This document shows positions 42,152-51,376 of a stretch of DNA of 64,000 bases, in pieces. The number at the start of each line of letters is the position of its first letter. Position 1 is the stretch's first letter. The notes under the pieces are model-generated. The model was given only the letters and a program-made list of their open reading frames with translations, was not told the DNA's origin and did not search any database. Position numbers and translations under genes: made by a program. Source of the stretch: Paenibacillus sp. FSL R5-0623 (lineage in GTDB: Bacteria > Bacillota > Bacilli > Paenibacillales > Paenibacillaceae). The stretch covers positions 4,030,001 to 4,094,000 of the forward strand of contig NZ_CP150233.1 of the NCBI RefSeq assembly GCF_037974265.1. Reading direction: 5' to 3'.

Positions 42152-42194
42152 CGAACACTTGTTTTGTTCAATAGATTTTTAGAACAATTGTTCG
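42152..42194. promoter_or_regulatory. Two LexA boxes on the yneA side
   Basis: CGAACACTTGTTTT (42152-42165) and AGAACAATTGTTCG (42181-42194) match the Gram-positive LexA box CGAACN4GTTCG; the second is nearly perfect. They lie 52-94 bases upstream of the yneA start. Confidence 0.8.
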
Positions 42195-42321
42195 CTTCTT
42201 TTTTGAAAGAGAAATATCTTAATTGAAGTTCTTTTGCAAAGTATTTGCAGTATTATACTCTGACTTTTGGCCAATTTCTGTTCTATAAGTTAAAAAACAC
42301 TGATTTAATGCTATTTTATTT

Positions 42322-42351
42322 AGAACTTATGTTTGTACGAACGGAGGTTCT
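42322..42351. promoter_or_regulatory. Two LexA boxes on the lexA side
   Basis: AGAACTTATGTTTG (42322-42335) and CGAACGGAGGTTCT (42338-42351) are tandem GAACN4GTTY elements. The second fills the spacer of the predicted lexA promoter, so binding would block RNA polymerase and give autorepression. Confidence 0.75.
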
Positions 42352-42361
42352 ATGTTATAAT
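42332..42361 (+). promoter_or_regulatory. Promoter of lexA
   Basis: A weak -35 TTTGTA (42332-42337), 18 bases, and a perfect TATAAT (42356-42361), 36 bases before the lexA start. Confidence 0.6.
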
Positions 42362-42396
42362 TTTCCCAAACGTTACTAAAATGGGGTTGATACGGT

Positions 42397-43023
42397 ATGT
42401 CGAAGATATCCAGCAGGCAGCAGGCTATTCTGGAGTTTATACGAAATGAAGTCCGGTTGAAGGGGTATCCTCCTTCCGTACGGGAAATTGGTGAAGCTGT
42501 TGGACTTGCTTCCAGCTCAACAGTACATGGACATTTGGATCGTTTGGAGAAAAAAGGTTTGATCCGACGCGACCCTACCAAGCCAAGAGCCATTGAGCTT
42601 TTGAGCCAGGAAGAATCTGAGCATTCTCATCAATTTGCTCATAGCGTTGCACGTATTCCTGTCGTTGGTAAGGTTACAGCCGGGGTTCCAATCACTGCAA
42701 CCGAGAACATTGAAGACTACTTCCCTCTTCCTACACATTATGTAGGCGAACAGAAAGTGTTTATGCTTTCAGTAGTTGGAGATAGTATGGTGGAAGCTGG
42801 AATCGTTAATGGAGATTACGTTATTGTCCGTCAACAGCAAACTGCTGATAACGGTGATATCGTCGTTGCAATGACTGAAGACGATGAAGCTACAGTGAAA
42901 ACGTTCTATAAAGAGAAAGATCATATTCGCCTTCAACCGGAGAATGCGACCTTCGAACCTTTACGTTTGAAACACGTTAGTATTCTGGGTAAAGTCATAG
43001 GCCTTTTCCGAGATATTCATTAA
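42397..43023 (+). CDS. lexA: SOS repressor LexA
   Basis: This 208-residue repressor self-cleaves on RecA filaments. It has an N-terminal winged HTH (YPPSVREIGEAVGLASSSTV), the cleavage site Ala95-Gly96 in VTAGVP, catalytic Ser130 in GDSM and Lys168 in EATVKTF. All parts needed for repression and autolysis are intact. It is divergent from yneA, with shared operators, and ends at a strong terminator. Confidence 0.97.
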   Translation: MSKISSRQQAILEFIRNEVRLKGYPPSVREIGEAVGLASSSTVHGHLDRLEKKGLIRRDPTKPRAIELLSQEESEHSHQFAHSVARIPVVGKVTAGVPITATENIEDYFPLPTHYVGEQKVFMLSVVGDSMVEAGIVNGDYVIVRQQQTADNGDIVVAMTEDDEATVKTFYKEKDHIRLQPENATFEPLRLKHVSILGKVIGLFRDIH

Positions 43024-43064
43024 TATTTAACTTGAGTAACAAAACTAGATGTAATGAAATACGA

Positions 43065-43102
43065 AAGAGGTTGTCCTGATCAACAGGACAACCTCTTTTT
43101 TT
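43065..43102 (+). terminator. Terminator of lexA, probably bidirectional
   Basis: Arms of 14 bases (43065-43078 and 43084-43097) around loop ATCAA, followed by further Ts. It also lies just past the stop of the convergent aldehyde dehydrogenase gene. Confidence 0.9.
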
Positions 43103-43128
43103 CATGTTTATGTTATTTTTGTGGCTAA

Positions 43129-44430
43129 TTATTCACTGCGTTTCAGAACACTCTTGTGATGCGAGAACACATCAAAGCTCTGTTGTCCGTGATATGAGCC
43201 CATACCGCTCTCTCCTACACCACCAAACGGGAGATAGTGTGAAGTCATATGAGAAAGTGTGTCATTAATACATCCCCCACCGAAGGATAATTGATTCAGA
43301 ACCTGATCCTGCAGTCGCTCATCCTGTGTGAAGAGATATAGCGCCAATGGTTTTGGCCGGCGGACAATCTCATCCAGCATAGGATTCAGGTCACTGTACG
43401 TAAATACAGGAAGAATCGGACCGAAGATCTCTTCTTGCATGACAGGTGATTCCCAGTTCACATCTCCAAGTACAGTCGGCTCAATGAGCAACTGCTCACG
43501 TACAGAACGCCCTCCAATTAGTGTTTTGGCATCTGTGAGGAATTTCGACAACCGATCAAAATTACGCGCGTTGACAATATGCGGGAAATCAGCGTTCTGT
43601 AACACATCATCCCCAAATTTTTCTTTGATCTCTGCGCTAATCAGATCAATCAATTCATCATGAACTTGTTCATGCACAAGCAAATAATCCGGAGCAACGC
43701 ATGTTTGCCCTGCATTCAGGAATTTACCGCGAACAATACGCTGGGTCACCAGCTTCAGATCTACATCACTATGGACAATAGCAGGGCTCTTGCCCCCTAG
43801 CTCCAGAGTTACAGGAGTCAAATGCTCCGCAGCTGCCTTCATAACAATGCGACCAACACCTGTGCTACCTGTGAAGAAAATATAATCAAACTTCTCTTTC
43901 AACAATGCTGTGCTGACCTCAACTTCTCCTTCCATAACCGCAATATACTCCTGAGGGAAGATCTCCTGAATCAGATCATACGTCAGACGAGATACGGCTG
44001 GTGTTAATTCAGAAGGCTTGATAACTGCACAGTTACCGGCTGCAATTGCTCCAATCAGTGGACCAAAGGCCAGTTGGAAAGGATAGTTCCAAGGTGCAAT
44101 AATAAGAGCCACTCCGTATGGTTCAGGATAAATGGTACTCACCCCATCCGGCATAGCCGAATTGGTTGGGACTTGTTTTGGTGCAGCCCATTCCTGCAGG
44201 TGTTCTAATGCAAAATCCAGTTCACCCAAAACAATGCGAATCTCGGAACCGTAAGCTTCCGCCTCAGATTTGTTCAAATCTGCCCGAAGTGCATCTTGAA
44301 TGCGTTGCTGATACTTTTCAATTCCTTTTCTAAGCTGTTGAAGCGCATTAATCCGATATTCGATATTTTTAGTTTGACCTGTATAAAAAAATGTACGTTG
44401 TTTTGTCACTAGTTGTTTTGCCTGATCCAT
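43129..44430 (-). CDS. Aldehyde dehydrogenase (class 3-like, YwdH type)
   Basis: This 433-residue NAD(P)-dependent aldehyde dehydrogenase has IIAPWNYPFQLAFGPL, the glycine motif FFTGSTGVGR, catalytic Glu in LELGGKSP and nucleophile Cys in NAGQTCVAPDY. It lacks a C-terminal membrane helix. It resembles class 3 fatty/aromatic aldehyde dehydrogenases such as Bacillus YwdH. The ATG follows TGGAGATG. Confidence 0.9.
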   Translation of the reverse strand: MDQAKQLVTKQRTFFYTGQTKNIEYRINALQQLRKGIEKYQQRIQDALRADLNKSEAEAYGSEIRIVLGELDFALEHLQEWAAPKQVPTNSAMPDGVSTIYPEPYGVALIIAPWNYPFQLAFGPLIGAIAAGNCAVIKPSELTPAVSRLTYDLIQEIFPQEYIAVMEGEVEVSTALLKEKFDYIFFTGSTGVGRIVMKAAAEHLTPVTLELGGKSPAIVHSDVDLKLVTQRIVRGKFLNAGQTCVAPDYLLVHEQVHDELIDLISAEIKEKFGDDVLQNADFPHIVNARNFDRLSKFLTDAKTLIGGRSVREQLLIEPTVLGDVNWESPVMQEEIFGPILPVFTYSDLNPMLDEIVRRPKPLALYLFTQDERLQDQVLNQLSFGGGCINDTLSHMTSHYLPFGGVGESGMGSYHGQQSFDVFSHHKSVLKRSE

Positions 44431-44482
44431 ATTAACATCTCCAATTAATTATTTAAAATTAAATTGCTCAAAATTTAATTAA

Positions 44483-44511
44483 AGTATACCTCTTCTATAT
44501 GAAACTTTCAA
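44483..44511 (-). promoter_or_regulatory. Promoter of the aldehyde dehydrogenase gene
   Basis: TTGAAA (44511-44506), 17 bases, TATACT (44488-44483) on the minus strand. Confidence 0.6.
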
Positions 44512-44930
44512 CATACATATGAAACATCCATTTGTATGTATTGGACAATGGTTGGAATTTTGAAAGAATGAATGATAGTACTTGCTACTATGTTGTAGCT
44601 GTTAGAATTTCTAAGGAAGCTTGATTTAGATCTTTTGCTTCCGACAGCTTGATGCACTGTAGAAAAAATTCTAATTTCAGTTTCTTTTTCATAGGTTACT
44701 AGACAAATGATGAAAATGATTTTGCGTTATTACTAACATGAAGTGTTAAAGTTGATAGAGAGTTTAGTTACCATACAAAAAATTCCTCTTTCAATGATGA
44801 GAAGAGAGTTTTACGATTATCTATCGGTAAACAAATGTATTTTGTTAGTAATATTTAGCTTGGTTACAGACAAACACAGAATTTTTATGTGGGATGATGA
44901 AGAATAATTCAGGGGACATTTGGGGGATTC

Positions 44931-44988
44931 TGTGGGCATTTTGTGGGCACTTTGGTTTTTCTTTAAATATTATAGGTACTTGCCCACA
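44931..44988. repeat. Direct and inverted TGTGGGCA repeats
   Basis: TGTGGGCA occurs at 44931-44938 and 44942-44949; its complement TGCCCACA is at 44981-44988. The set lies just downstream of the glnA terminator. Its role is unknown. Confidence 0.5.
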
Positions 44989-44993
44989 AAAAT

Positions 44994-45023
44994 AAAAACC
45001 CCTCAGCGCTAGAGCGCCAAGGG
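44994..45023 (-). terminator. Terminator of glnA
   Basis: CCCTTGGCGC and GCGCTGAGGGG on the minus strand form a G/C-rich stem around TCTA, followed by TTTTTATTTTT. Confidence 0.8.
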
Positions 45024-45032
45024 ATTGAGCTA

Positions 45033-46361
45033 TTAGTACAACGTAATATATTGATCGCGTTCCCATTGGTGGACTTGTGTACGGTACATATCCCACTCAA
45101 TTTCTTTCAGCTCATAGAAGTGAGCCAAGGCGTGGTCGCCGAGAGCATCACAGATGACTTCGCTGCGGATCAATTCATTCAATGCTTCTTTCAGATCAGC
45201 TGGCAAGCTAGGAATGCCTTCTTCCACACGCTCTTCTTCTGACATGATGTAGATGTTACGGTCAATTGGAGCTGGTAAGGAAAGCTCACGTTTGATTCCG
45301 TCCAGACCTGCTTTCAACAGAACAGACAAAGCCAGGTAAGGGTTAGCAGCCGGATCCGGGTTACGAACCTCAACACGTGTACTCAGACCACGGGAAGCTG
45401 GAATACGAATCATTGGGCTACGGTTACTAGCAGACCATGCTACATAACAAGGTGCTTCATAACCTGGTACAAGACGTTTGTATGAGTTCACAGTTGGGTT
45501 AGTAATTGCTGCAAACGCACGTGCGTGCTTCAGAGTTCCAGCCATGAAGTGACGAGCAGTTTTGCTCAGACCCAACTCGTCCGACTCATCAACAAATGCG
45601 TTCTCATTGCCTTTGAACAAGGATTGGTTACAGTGCATACCGGATCCGTTCATACCAAACAGTGGTTTCGGCATGAATGTCGCATGTAAACCATGCTGAC
45701 GTGCAATCGTTTTAACAACGAGTTTGAACGTTTGGATCTGGTCAGCCGCTTTCAGAGCATCAGCATATTTGAAGTCGATCTCATGCTGACCTGGAGCTAC
45801 CTCATGGTGGGAAGCTTCGATCTCAAAGCCCATTTCTTCAAGTGTGATAACGATGTCACGACGACAGTTTTCACCAAGATCCGTAGGCGCAAGGTCGAAA
45901 TAACCACCTTGGTCATTCAGTTCGTTAGTTGGGTTTCCTTTTTCGTCTGTTTTGAACAAGAAGAACTCGGGTTCAGGACCAACGTTGAAGGAAGTGAATC
46001 CCATATCTTGGGCTTCCTTCAGGTTACGTTTCAAGATACCACGTGGATCTCCTGGGAACGGATTACCATCCGGAAGATATACGTCGCAAATCAGACGTGC
46101 AACACGGTTCTCTGCAACCCATGGGAAAATAAGCCAAGAATCTAGATCTGGATAGAGGTACATGTCGGACTCTTCAATACGTACATAACCTTCAATGGAA
46201 GATCCATCAAACATCATTTTGTTATCCAGAGCCTTAGTCAACTGACTCACAGGAATCTCAACGTTTTTGATAGCTCCAAGCAAATCAGTAAATTGCAATC
46301 GAATGAATCGTACGTTTTCTTCTTTCGAAATGCGGAGAATGTCTTCTTTTGTATAACTCAC
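45033..46361 (-). CDS. glnA: Glutamine synthetase type I
   Basis: This enzyme makes glutamine from glutamate and ammonia and feeds back on GlnR. It has 442 residues, the GSI-alpha length of Gram-positives, lacking the adenylylation segment. MFDGSSIEGY, the metal/ATP site PEPEFFLF, HHEVAPGQHEID and the GMHCNQSLF and NPYLALSVLLKAG stretches are intact. The start is GTG behind GGGAGAGG. It follows glnR by 129 bases and also has its own promoter. Confidence 0.97.
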   Translation of the reverse strand: MSYTKEDILRISKEENVRFIRLQFTDLLGAIKNVEIPVSQLTKALDNKMMFDGSSIEGYVRIEESDMYLYPDLDSWLIFPWVAENRVARLICDVYLPDGNPFPGDPRGILKRNLKEAQDMGFTSFNVGPEPEFFLFKTDEKGNPTNELNDQGGYFDLAPTDLGENCRRDIVITLEEMGFEIEASHHEVAPGQHEIDFKYADALKAADQIQTFKLVVKTIARQHGLHATFMPKPLFGMNGSGMHCNQSLFKGNENAFVDESDELGLSKTARHFMAGTLKHARAFAAITNPTVNSYKRLVPGYEAPCYVAWSASNRSPMIRIPASRGLSTRVEVRNPDPAANPYLALSVLLKAGLDGIKRELSLPAPIDRNIYIMSEEERVEEGIPSLPADLKEALNELIRSEVICDALGDHALAHFYELKEIEWDMYRTQVHQWERDQYITLY

Positions 46362-46407
46362 TATAACCTCTCCCTTTCTTATCTGCGTATTTGGCCTGCC
46401 TGTTATA

Positions 46408-46436
46408 TTTGTACATTAGAAAGTTCCACGGGTCAA
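46408..46436 (-). promoter_or_regulatory. Promoter of glnA
   Basis: TTGACC (46436-46431), 17 bases, TACAAA (46413-46408) on the minus strand in the glnR-glnA gap. Confidence 0.55.
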
Positions 46437-46490
46437 GGAGTCTCACACCAAAAGTGCATGTTTTCCCCTTACTCGCCAAGTTATGCGAAT

Positions 46491-46904
46491 TTAGTTTTTA
46501 TTAAAGAATCGGGAAAGCTCTCCCTGAATGAGAGATACTTGTCCTGGTCTCTTACCTGAAACAAGCTGCTGCTTCAGCAAGCGGTGCAACTGCGTATCGG
46601 ACAGCTCTCTGCGTTTAACTTCAGTATCCGGCGTGATAACTGTAGCTTCTTCGGATTCTTTCGAAACAGGATTCATCACTTGTTTGATCCCTGCGATGTT
46701 AACTCCTTTTTCAATCAAAGCCTTGATCTCTAGCAATCTCTCTACGTCATTAAAAGAGAATAACCGTTGATTACCTGACGTTCTCGCAGGAACGATCAAG
46801 CTGTGTTGCTCATAGTAACGAATCTGACGTGCAGACAGATCCGTAAGTTTCATTACAATACCAATTGGGAATAAGGCCATATTTCTGCGGATTTCATCAC
46901 CCAT
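46491..46904 (-). CDS. glnR: Glutamine synthetase repressor GlnR (MerR family)
   Basis: This 137-residue MerR-type regulator represses glnRA and other nitrogen genes when glutamine-bound GlnA stabilises it. The N-terminal HTH (ALFPIGIVMKLTDLSARQIRYYEQH, quoted here in parts ALFPIGIVM and ARQIRYYEQ) is followed by GNQRLFSFNDVERLLEIK and a C-terminal tail ending LSRFFNKN, close to Bacillus GlnR. ATG 46904 is nine bases after GGAAGG; an ATG two codons upstream is too near that site. Confidence 0.95.
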   Translation of the reverse strand: MGDEIRRNMALFPIGIVMKLTDLSARQIRYYEQHSLIVPARTSGNQRLFSFNDVERLLEIKALIEKGVNIAGIKQVMNPVSKESEEATVITPDTEVKRRELSDTQLHRLLKQQLVSGKRPGQVSLIQGELSRFFNKN

Positions 46905-46939
46905 GTTCATCAACCTTCCAGTCATCTATTCTTCACCCT

Positions 46940-46969
46940 ATTGTACATTTAGTTATTACCAAGTGTCAA
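46940..46969 (-). promoter_or_regulatory. Promoter of glnR
   Basis: A perfect TTGACA (46969-46964), 18 bases, TACAAT (46945-46940) on the minus strand, 35 bases before the glnR start. Confidence 0.7.
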
Positions 46970-46986
46970 TGACGTGTTAGATAAAC

Positions 46987-48240
46987 TCACAATAATTTAC
47001 GATCTTTCATAGTCTGTAACGCCATCAAAACGCCATATTTGACATGAGAGTACGTTAATCCGCCTTGCATATACCCGATATACGGCTCCCGAATAGGCGC
47101 GTCGGCTGATAATTCCAGACTTCCACCCTGAATGAACGTACCTGCCGCCATAATGACAGGGTGCTCATAACCAGGCATATCCCATGGTTCAGGAACCACA
47201 TGACTATCTACAGCTGCTGCACGCTGAATCCCCTGCACGAAGGCGATCAGATGCTCGGCAGAGCTAAACTGAACAGCCTGGATCAGATCTGTGCGAGCTT
47301 CATTCCAGGCGGGTTTGGTTACAAATCCGGATTCAGCAAACATCGCAGCAGCAAACGTACTTCCTTTGATAGCTTGTCCTACAATTGTCGGTGCCATGTA
47401 AAGTCCTTGGTAGATGCCACGTGTTGTCCCCAGCATTGCTCCCACCTCTCCCCCAATTCCAGGGGCTGTCAGACGATAAGCTGCTAGCTCTACGTACTGT
47501 TCCTTCCCACATATGTATCCACCGGTTTCCGCAATACCTCCACCAGGATTCTTGATCAGTGATCCGGCCATCAGATCAACTCCGACTTCTGTCGGTTCAT
47601 GTTCCTCCGTGAATTCACCGTAACAATTATCTACGAATACGATGACATCCTCCTTAAGAGCTTTAACACGCGTAACCATCTCAGCAATCTCAGCAACACA
47701 GAAGGAGGAGCGCCAGTCATAACCACGTGAACGTTGAATCCCAATGACTTTTGTAGCCGGTGTAATGTTTTTTTCAACTGCTGCCCAGTCCACTCCACCT
47801 TCATCAGTTAAGGCCGTCTCACGGTAACCGATACCAAAATCGCGTAATGAACCAGTGCCATCACCGGGTTTGCCAATAACTTTATGCAATGTGTCATAAG
47901 GCTTACCAGTGATGTACAATAATTCGTCCCCTGGGCGCAGCACTCCAAAAAGAGCTGTACTAATCGTATGTGTACCTGAAGCAAAATGAGGACGTACCAA
48001 CGCGGCTTCCGCGCCGAAAACATCAGCATATACTTCATCAAGCACTTCACGCCCACGATCGTTATAGGCATAACCTGTTGAACCTGCAAAGTGAAAATCA
48101 CTTACTTTTCGCTGTTGGAAAGCATTAATCACCTTCCATTGATTGTGATCTGTGATCCGATCAATCTGTTGCAGTTGTCCTTCAATCTGACGCTCCACTT
48201 GATGTTGAAGTTCAGATATTTCTGAATCAAAGCTTACCAT
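46987..48240 (-). CDS. ynbB: PLP-dependent methionine gamma-lyase-like protein (YnbB)
   Basis: This 417-residue fold-type I PLP enzyme belongs to the YnbB/aluminium-resistance family. The PLP lysine is in GSLIKNPGGG, and DNCYGEFTEEHEP and RPHFASGTHTIS match the group. It is related to cystathionine gamma-lyases, but its real reaction is unproven. In Bacillus ynbB also sits between hflX and glnR, the same order as here. Confidence 0.88.
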   Translation of the reverse strand: MVSFDSEISELQHQVERQIEGQLQQIDRITDHNQWKVINAFQQRKVSDFHFAGSTGYAYNDRGREVLDEVYADVFGAEAALVRPHFASGTHTISTALFGVLRPGDELLYITGKPYDTLHKVIGKPGDGTGSLRDFGIGYRETALTDEGGVDWAAVEKNITPATKVIGIQRSRGYDWRSSFCVAEIAEMVTRVKALKEDVIVFVDNCYGEFTEEHEPTEVGVDLMAGSLIKNPGGGIAETGGYICGKEQYVELAAYRLTAPGIGGEVGAMLGTTRGIYQGLYMAPTIVGQAIKGSTFAAAMFAESGFVTKPAWNEARTDLIQAVQFSSAEHLIAFVQGIQRAAAVDSHVVPEPWDMPGYEHPVIMAAGTFIQGGSLELSADAPIREPYIGYMQGGLTYSHVKYGVLMALQTMKDRKLL

Positions 48241-48324
48241 CTTACTTCATTCCCCTTCATAGCACGAATCTGACATTAAATATCTATTATCGTGTCAACT
48301 TATCACATCAATATGTCATGAGTA

Positions 48325-49611
48325 TTACAATTCGATGAAATCTTCAAGCATATGACCAAATTTCTCATATTCACCTTTTTGTAATTCCACTTCATAAATT
48401 ACATCATTTTCTTCAAAGCTGGTATCTACTACATCACCAATTTTGTAAAGGACGGACGTAAGATCACCACGTTCTGCCGGAATCCGGAAGCGCTTCGTGT
48501 CACCTGTAAGCTCTGTCTGGATCAATTCACGGATTTTAAGCAAATCATCTGTGTCTAATGCGCTTACTTTGATATGGTCTTTATCCAATGGAAGCATCTC
48601 AAGCTGCTCTGGTGTGCACGCATCTTTTTTGTTATACAGGACTAACTGCGGCTTGTCCCCTGAACCAAGTTCTTGCAAAATTGTATTAACCGTCCGCATC
48701 TGATCTTCACGCATAGCTGATGAGGCGTCTACAACATGCAGGATCAGGTCTGCTTCATTCACTTCCTCCAGCGTTGCACGGAACGCTGCAATCAGATCAT
48801 GCGGTAGATTTTGAATAAATCCAACCGTGTCGGTAAGGACGATTTCTTTTCCACTTGGAAGTTCCATCGTACGTGATGTTGGATCCAGAGTAGCGAATAG
48901 CTGATCTTGAATATACACATCTGCAGCCGTCAACTGCTTGAGCAAGGTTGATTTGCCAGCATTGGTATAACCAACAAGGGCCACCTGAACAATACCTGTT
49001 TTTTTACGGCGTTCACGATGCAACTTACGATGACGAGTCAATTCTTCCAGATGACGCTTCAGATCATCGATACGACCACGAATGTGACGGCGATCTGTCT
49101 CCAGCTTGCTTTCACCTGGGCCCCTTGTTCCGATTCCGCCACCAAGTCTGGACAGGTTCTTGCCATGACCCGACAAACGTGGCAGCAAGTAGCTATGTTG
49201 AGCCAATTCCACTTGAATGATACCTTCTCTAGTGTTGGCACGTTGTGCAAAGATGTCCAAAATTAATTGGGTACGGTCAATAATTTTGAGATCGAGGGTT
49301 TCTTCCAGATTCCTAACCTGTGCCCCTGACAATTCCTGATCAAAAATAGCTGTAGTTGCTCCAAGTTCCTCTGCAATCGCACGGAGCTCTTCCACCTTAC
49401 CTTTACCAATGAACCATTTGGTATCACGTTTTTCCCTGTTCTGAGAAAGTACACTTAGCACTTCCACTCCAGCTGTCTCGGCAAGTTTCACCAGTTCCTC
49501 TAAAGAGTACTCAGGATTGATACCTGTACGTTTTACATCATCCGTAACAAGACTAACCAAGACGGCGCGATCTTTTTTGACCATATCTGTATCATGTGTG
49601 CCATTTGTCAT
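48325..49611 (-). CDS. hflX: Ribosome-associated GTPase HflX
   Basis: This 428-residue GTPase splits stalled 70S ribosomes. It has the N-terminal HflX domain, the glycine-rich linker GGGIGTRGPGESKLE, a coiled region, and a G domain with GYTNAGKSTLL (G1), DPTSRT (G3 region), DTVGFIQ and NKKD (G4). ATG 49611 is chosen, 11 bases after GGAG; a GTG four codons upstream overlaps that site. Confidence 0.94.
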   Translation of the reverse strand: MTNGTHDTDMVKKDRAVLVSLVTDDVKRTGINPEYSLEELVKLAETAGVEVLSVLSQNREKRDTKWFIGKGKVEELRAIAEELGATTAIFDQELSGAQVRNLEETLDLKIIDRTQLILDIFAQRANTREGIIQVELAQHSYLLPRLSGHGKNLSRLGGGIGTRGPGESKLETDRRHIRGRIDDLKRHLEELTRHRKLHRERRKKTGIVQVALVGYTNAGKSTLLKQLTAADVYIQDQLFATLDPTSRTMELPSGKEIVLTDTVGFIQNLPHDLIAAFRATLEEVNEADLILHVVDASSAMREDQMRTVNTILQELGSGDKPQLVLYNKKDACTPEQLEMLPLDKDHIKVSALDTDDLLKIRELIQTELTGDTKRFRIPAERGDLTSVLYKIGDVVDTSFEENDVIYEVELQKGEYEKFGHMLEDFIEL

Positions 49612-49682
49612 GTATATATTCACTCCCTCTAATTACTAATCCATTAGTATTCATTACCACGAATATGCCATAGCATGCCTTA

Positions 49683-49708
49683 AGCCGAACCGGTTGGCCC
49701 GGCCGGCT
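49683..49708. repeat. G/C-rich hairpin between spoVK and hflX
   Basis: AGCCG/CGGCT with an inner CCGG/CCGG forms a compact stem-loop in the 119-base gap. No T-tract follows, so it may stabilise or process the mRNA rather than terminate it. Confidence 0.4.
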
Positions 49709-49730
49709 GGTGTAAAAACTATATTATCGC

Positions 49731-50702
49731 TTACTTTCGCTCAAAGTTCAAATCCTCTGTACGGATTGTCATCAGCTCCAGTTTTCCTGGACTGCCTTCC
49801 GAGTATTGTTCCAACAAACGAACCGCCTGATGCCTGATCGAACGTTCAATGGCATTACGAACGTATCTGGCGTTACTGAACGCATGCAGCGAATCATTTT
49901 TTTCCTGAAGCAAATGTTGCTTTAGTTTGAGTATGGTCTGAGGCATTAAAATATAATCACGCTCTTTGGCCATAATCTCAGAGATTTGAATCAACTGATC
50001 AATACTATAGTCTGGAAACTCCACTTGAATGGGAAAGCGGGAAGGTAATCCAGGGTTCGTCTGAAGAAAAAAATCAATCTCATCTGAATAACCAGCCAAT
50101 ATAAGGATAAATTGATTTTTATTGTCTTCCATTGATTTTACAAGCGTATCAATAGCTTCCTTTCCAAAATCCTTCTCCCCACCGCGGGCCAAACTGTAAG
50201 CTTCGTCAATGAACAATATTCCACCGAGTGCCTTCTTGACCAGATCTCTTGTTTTCTGCGCCGTGTGCCCAATATATTCTCCAACCAGATCCGCACGCTC
50301 TACTTCAATAAGATGCCCTTTACTTAACACACCCATCTTCTGAAAGAGTTTGGCAACGATTCTCGCAACGGTGGTCTTACCAGTCCCCGGATTGCCTTTG
50401 AAGATCATATGATACACGTGCGCACCACTAAGTAAACCTGCTTCAGTACGCATCTGAGCAATCTGTAAGAAAGCATAAATCTCAAATACCAAGTCTTTGA
50501 TATTTTCAAGTCCAACCAGTTGCTCCAGTTCACCCTGTATCTCCTGGAAGTGCGCATGTTTGGTTATACTCTTGGCTGCCTGTACTGCCGCTGCTTCATC
50601 TTTGACCAACATCTGAGGTTCCTGGTTACGCAACACAATATTAATTTGTCTGGATGGTCTGCCTCCTGGTTGCTCTCCTGCAGCCATGACCCGTCCGTTC
50701 AT
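49731..50702 (-). CDS. spoVK: Stage V sporulation protein K, AAA ATPase
   Basis: This 323-residue CbbX-type AAA+ protein is needed for late spore maturation in Bacillus. Walker A is GNPGTGKTT, Walker B is ILFIDEAY, sensor 1 is FILILAGYS and the arginine finger is SRFP. The N-terminal 40 residues are family specific. GAGGTGAT lies five bases before the ATG. It heads the spoVK-hflX-ynbB-glnR-glnA order known from Bacillus. Confidence 0.92.
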   Translation of the reverse strand: MNGRVMAAGEQPGGRPSRQINIVLRNQEPQMLVKDEAAAVQAAKSITKHAHFQEIQGELEQLVGLENIKDLVFEIYAFLQIAQMRTEAGLLSGAHVYHMIFKGNPGTGKTTVARIVAKLFQKMGVLSKGHLIEVERADLVGEYIGHTAQKTRDLVKKALGGILFIDEAYSLARGGEKDFGKEAIDTLVKSMEDNKNQFILILAGYSDEIDFFLQTNPGLPSRFPIQVEFPDYSIDQLIQISEIMAKERDYILMPQTILKLKQHLLQEKNDSLHAFSNARYVRNAIERSIRHQAVRLLEQYSEGSPGKLELMTIRTEDLNFERK

Positions 50703-50812
50703 TCGCCATCACCTCTATTTTATCGGGCTGAACTCTCCTGATTATTAATGTATTCTATCAGGTGCTCCAATATTAGAAGGATCATGAAGAATTCTACGGA
50801 TAAGTAGATGAC

Positions 50813-51376
50813 TCAAATCTGAATGTTTTTTCGAAACTCTCCGTTCTCAAACAAACTCGGCCTATGCTTCAGTGATAACTGAAAGTATGGGAATACATGT
50901 GCATCAATGGCATGCAGCAGTTCCTTTGCCGTCTTGTTAGCCAAGTCATAATCACCCGTTGTAATATGTTTTCGTGACAGTGCATCTTCAAGCTCATCTT
51001 CATCCAGCAAAAATACTTCCCCATCTTTCAGTACAACGACATCCAGATACAGGTCATCAAACCAAGGAACACCCTGATCGGTTATCCCCTGACTACGACA
51101 TGTATCAATATACCACTCTACAATCCGTTCCTGATCGTCAAACATCGCCGTAACTACAAAGTGCTCTCCCTTCGGATAGTATTGCAGCCAGGAATAACCT
51201 TTATCTGCGATACAGAAGGTACTGCCTCCATAAGTTTTCCACAGAGGTTCTTTCAAATCCTGTATGGTGTACAATGTAATATAACCTGTGAAAATTTTGG
51301 ATTGAACGAACCGGCATGTGAATTGTCGGTTCGTAATCCGGCGCCAGTTCGCGCGGTCCCCGAATTTCCGTTTCAT
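50813..51376 (-). CDS. DUF402 nucleoside tri-/diphosphate phosphatase-like protein
   Basis: This 187-residue cytoplasmic protein is of the DUF402/Ntdp family. It has the metal-binding acidic pattern YIDTC...PWFDDLYLDVVVL and FLLDEDELEDAL, and the beta-barrel core IADKGYSWLQYYP. Family members hydrolyse nucleoside tri- and diphosphates. The ATG follows AGAGGGG. It lies upstream of spoVK, with 110 bases between. Confidence 0.82.
   Translation of the reverse strand: MKRKFGDRANWRRITNRQFTCRFVQSKIFTGYITLYTIQDLKEPLWKTYGGSTFCIADKGYSWLQYYPKGEHFVVTAMFDDQERIVEWYIDTCRSQGITDQGVPWFDDLYLDVVVLKDGEVFLLDEDELEDALSRKHITTGDYDLANKTAKELLHAIDAHVFPYFQLSLKHRPSLFENGEFRKNIQI

Larger units (their letters stand above)
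44431..45032. other. Gene-free interval between glnA and the aldehyde dehydrogenase
   Basis: No supported gene in 602 A/T-rich bases. It holds the aldehyde dehydrogenase promoter (44483-44511), a palindromic A/T tract (44455-44482), two direct copies of TGTGGGCA (44931 and 44942) with an inverted copy TGCCCACA (44981), and the glnA terminator. A minus-strand frame at 44845-45096 overlaps the glnA end and is not convincing. Confidence 0.6.

Noticed and set aside
44845..45096. Minus-strand frame after glnA that might be an integrase remnant
   Set aside because: It overlaps the glnA end in another frame, includes the glnA terminator, and shows no recombinase motif.
46362..46990. GlnR/TnrA boxes (TGTNAN7TNACA) near glnR and glnA
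   Set aside because: TGTACAAATATAACA near the glnA promoter has 15 rather than 17 positions; no exact match was found by eye.
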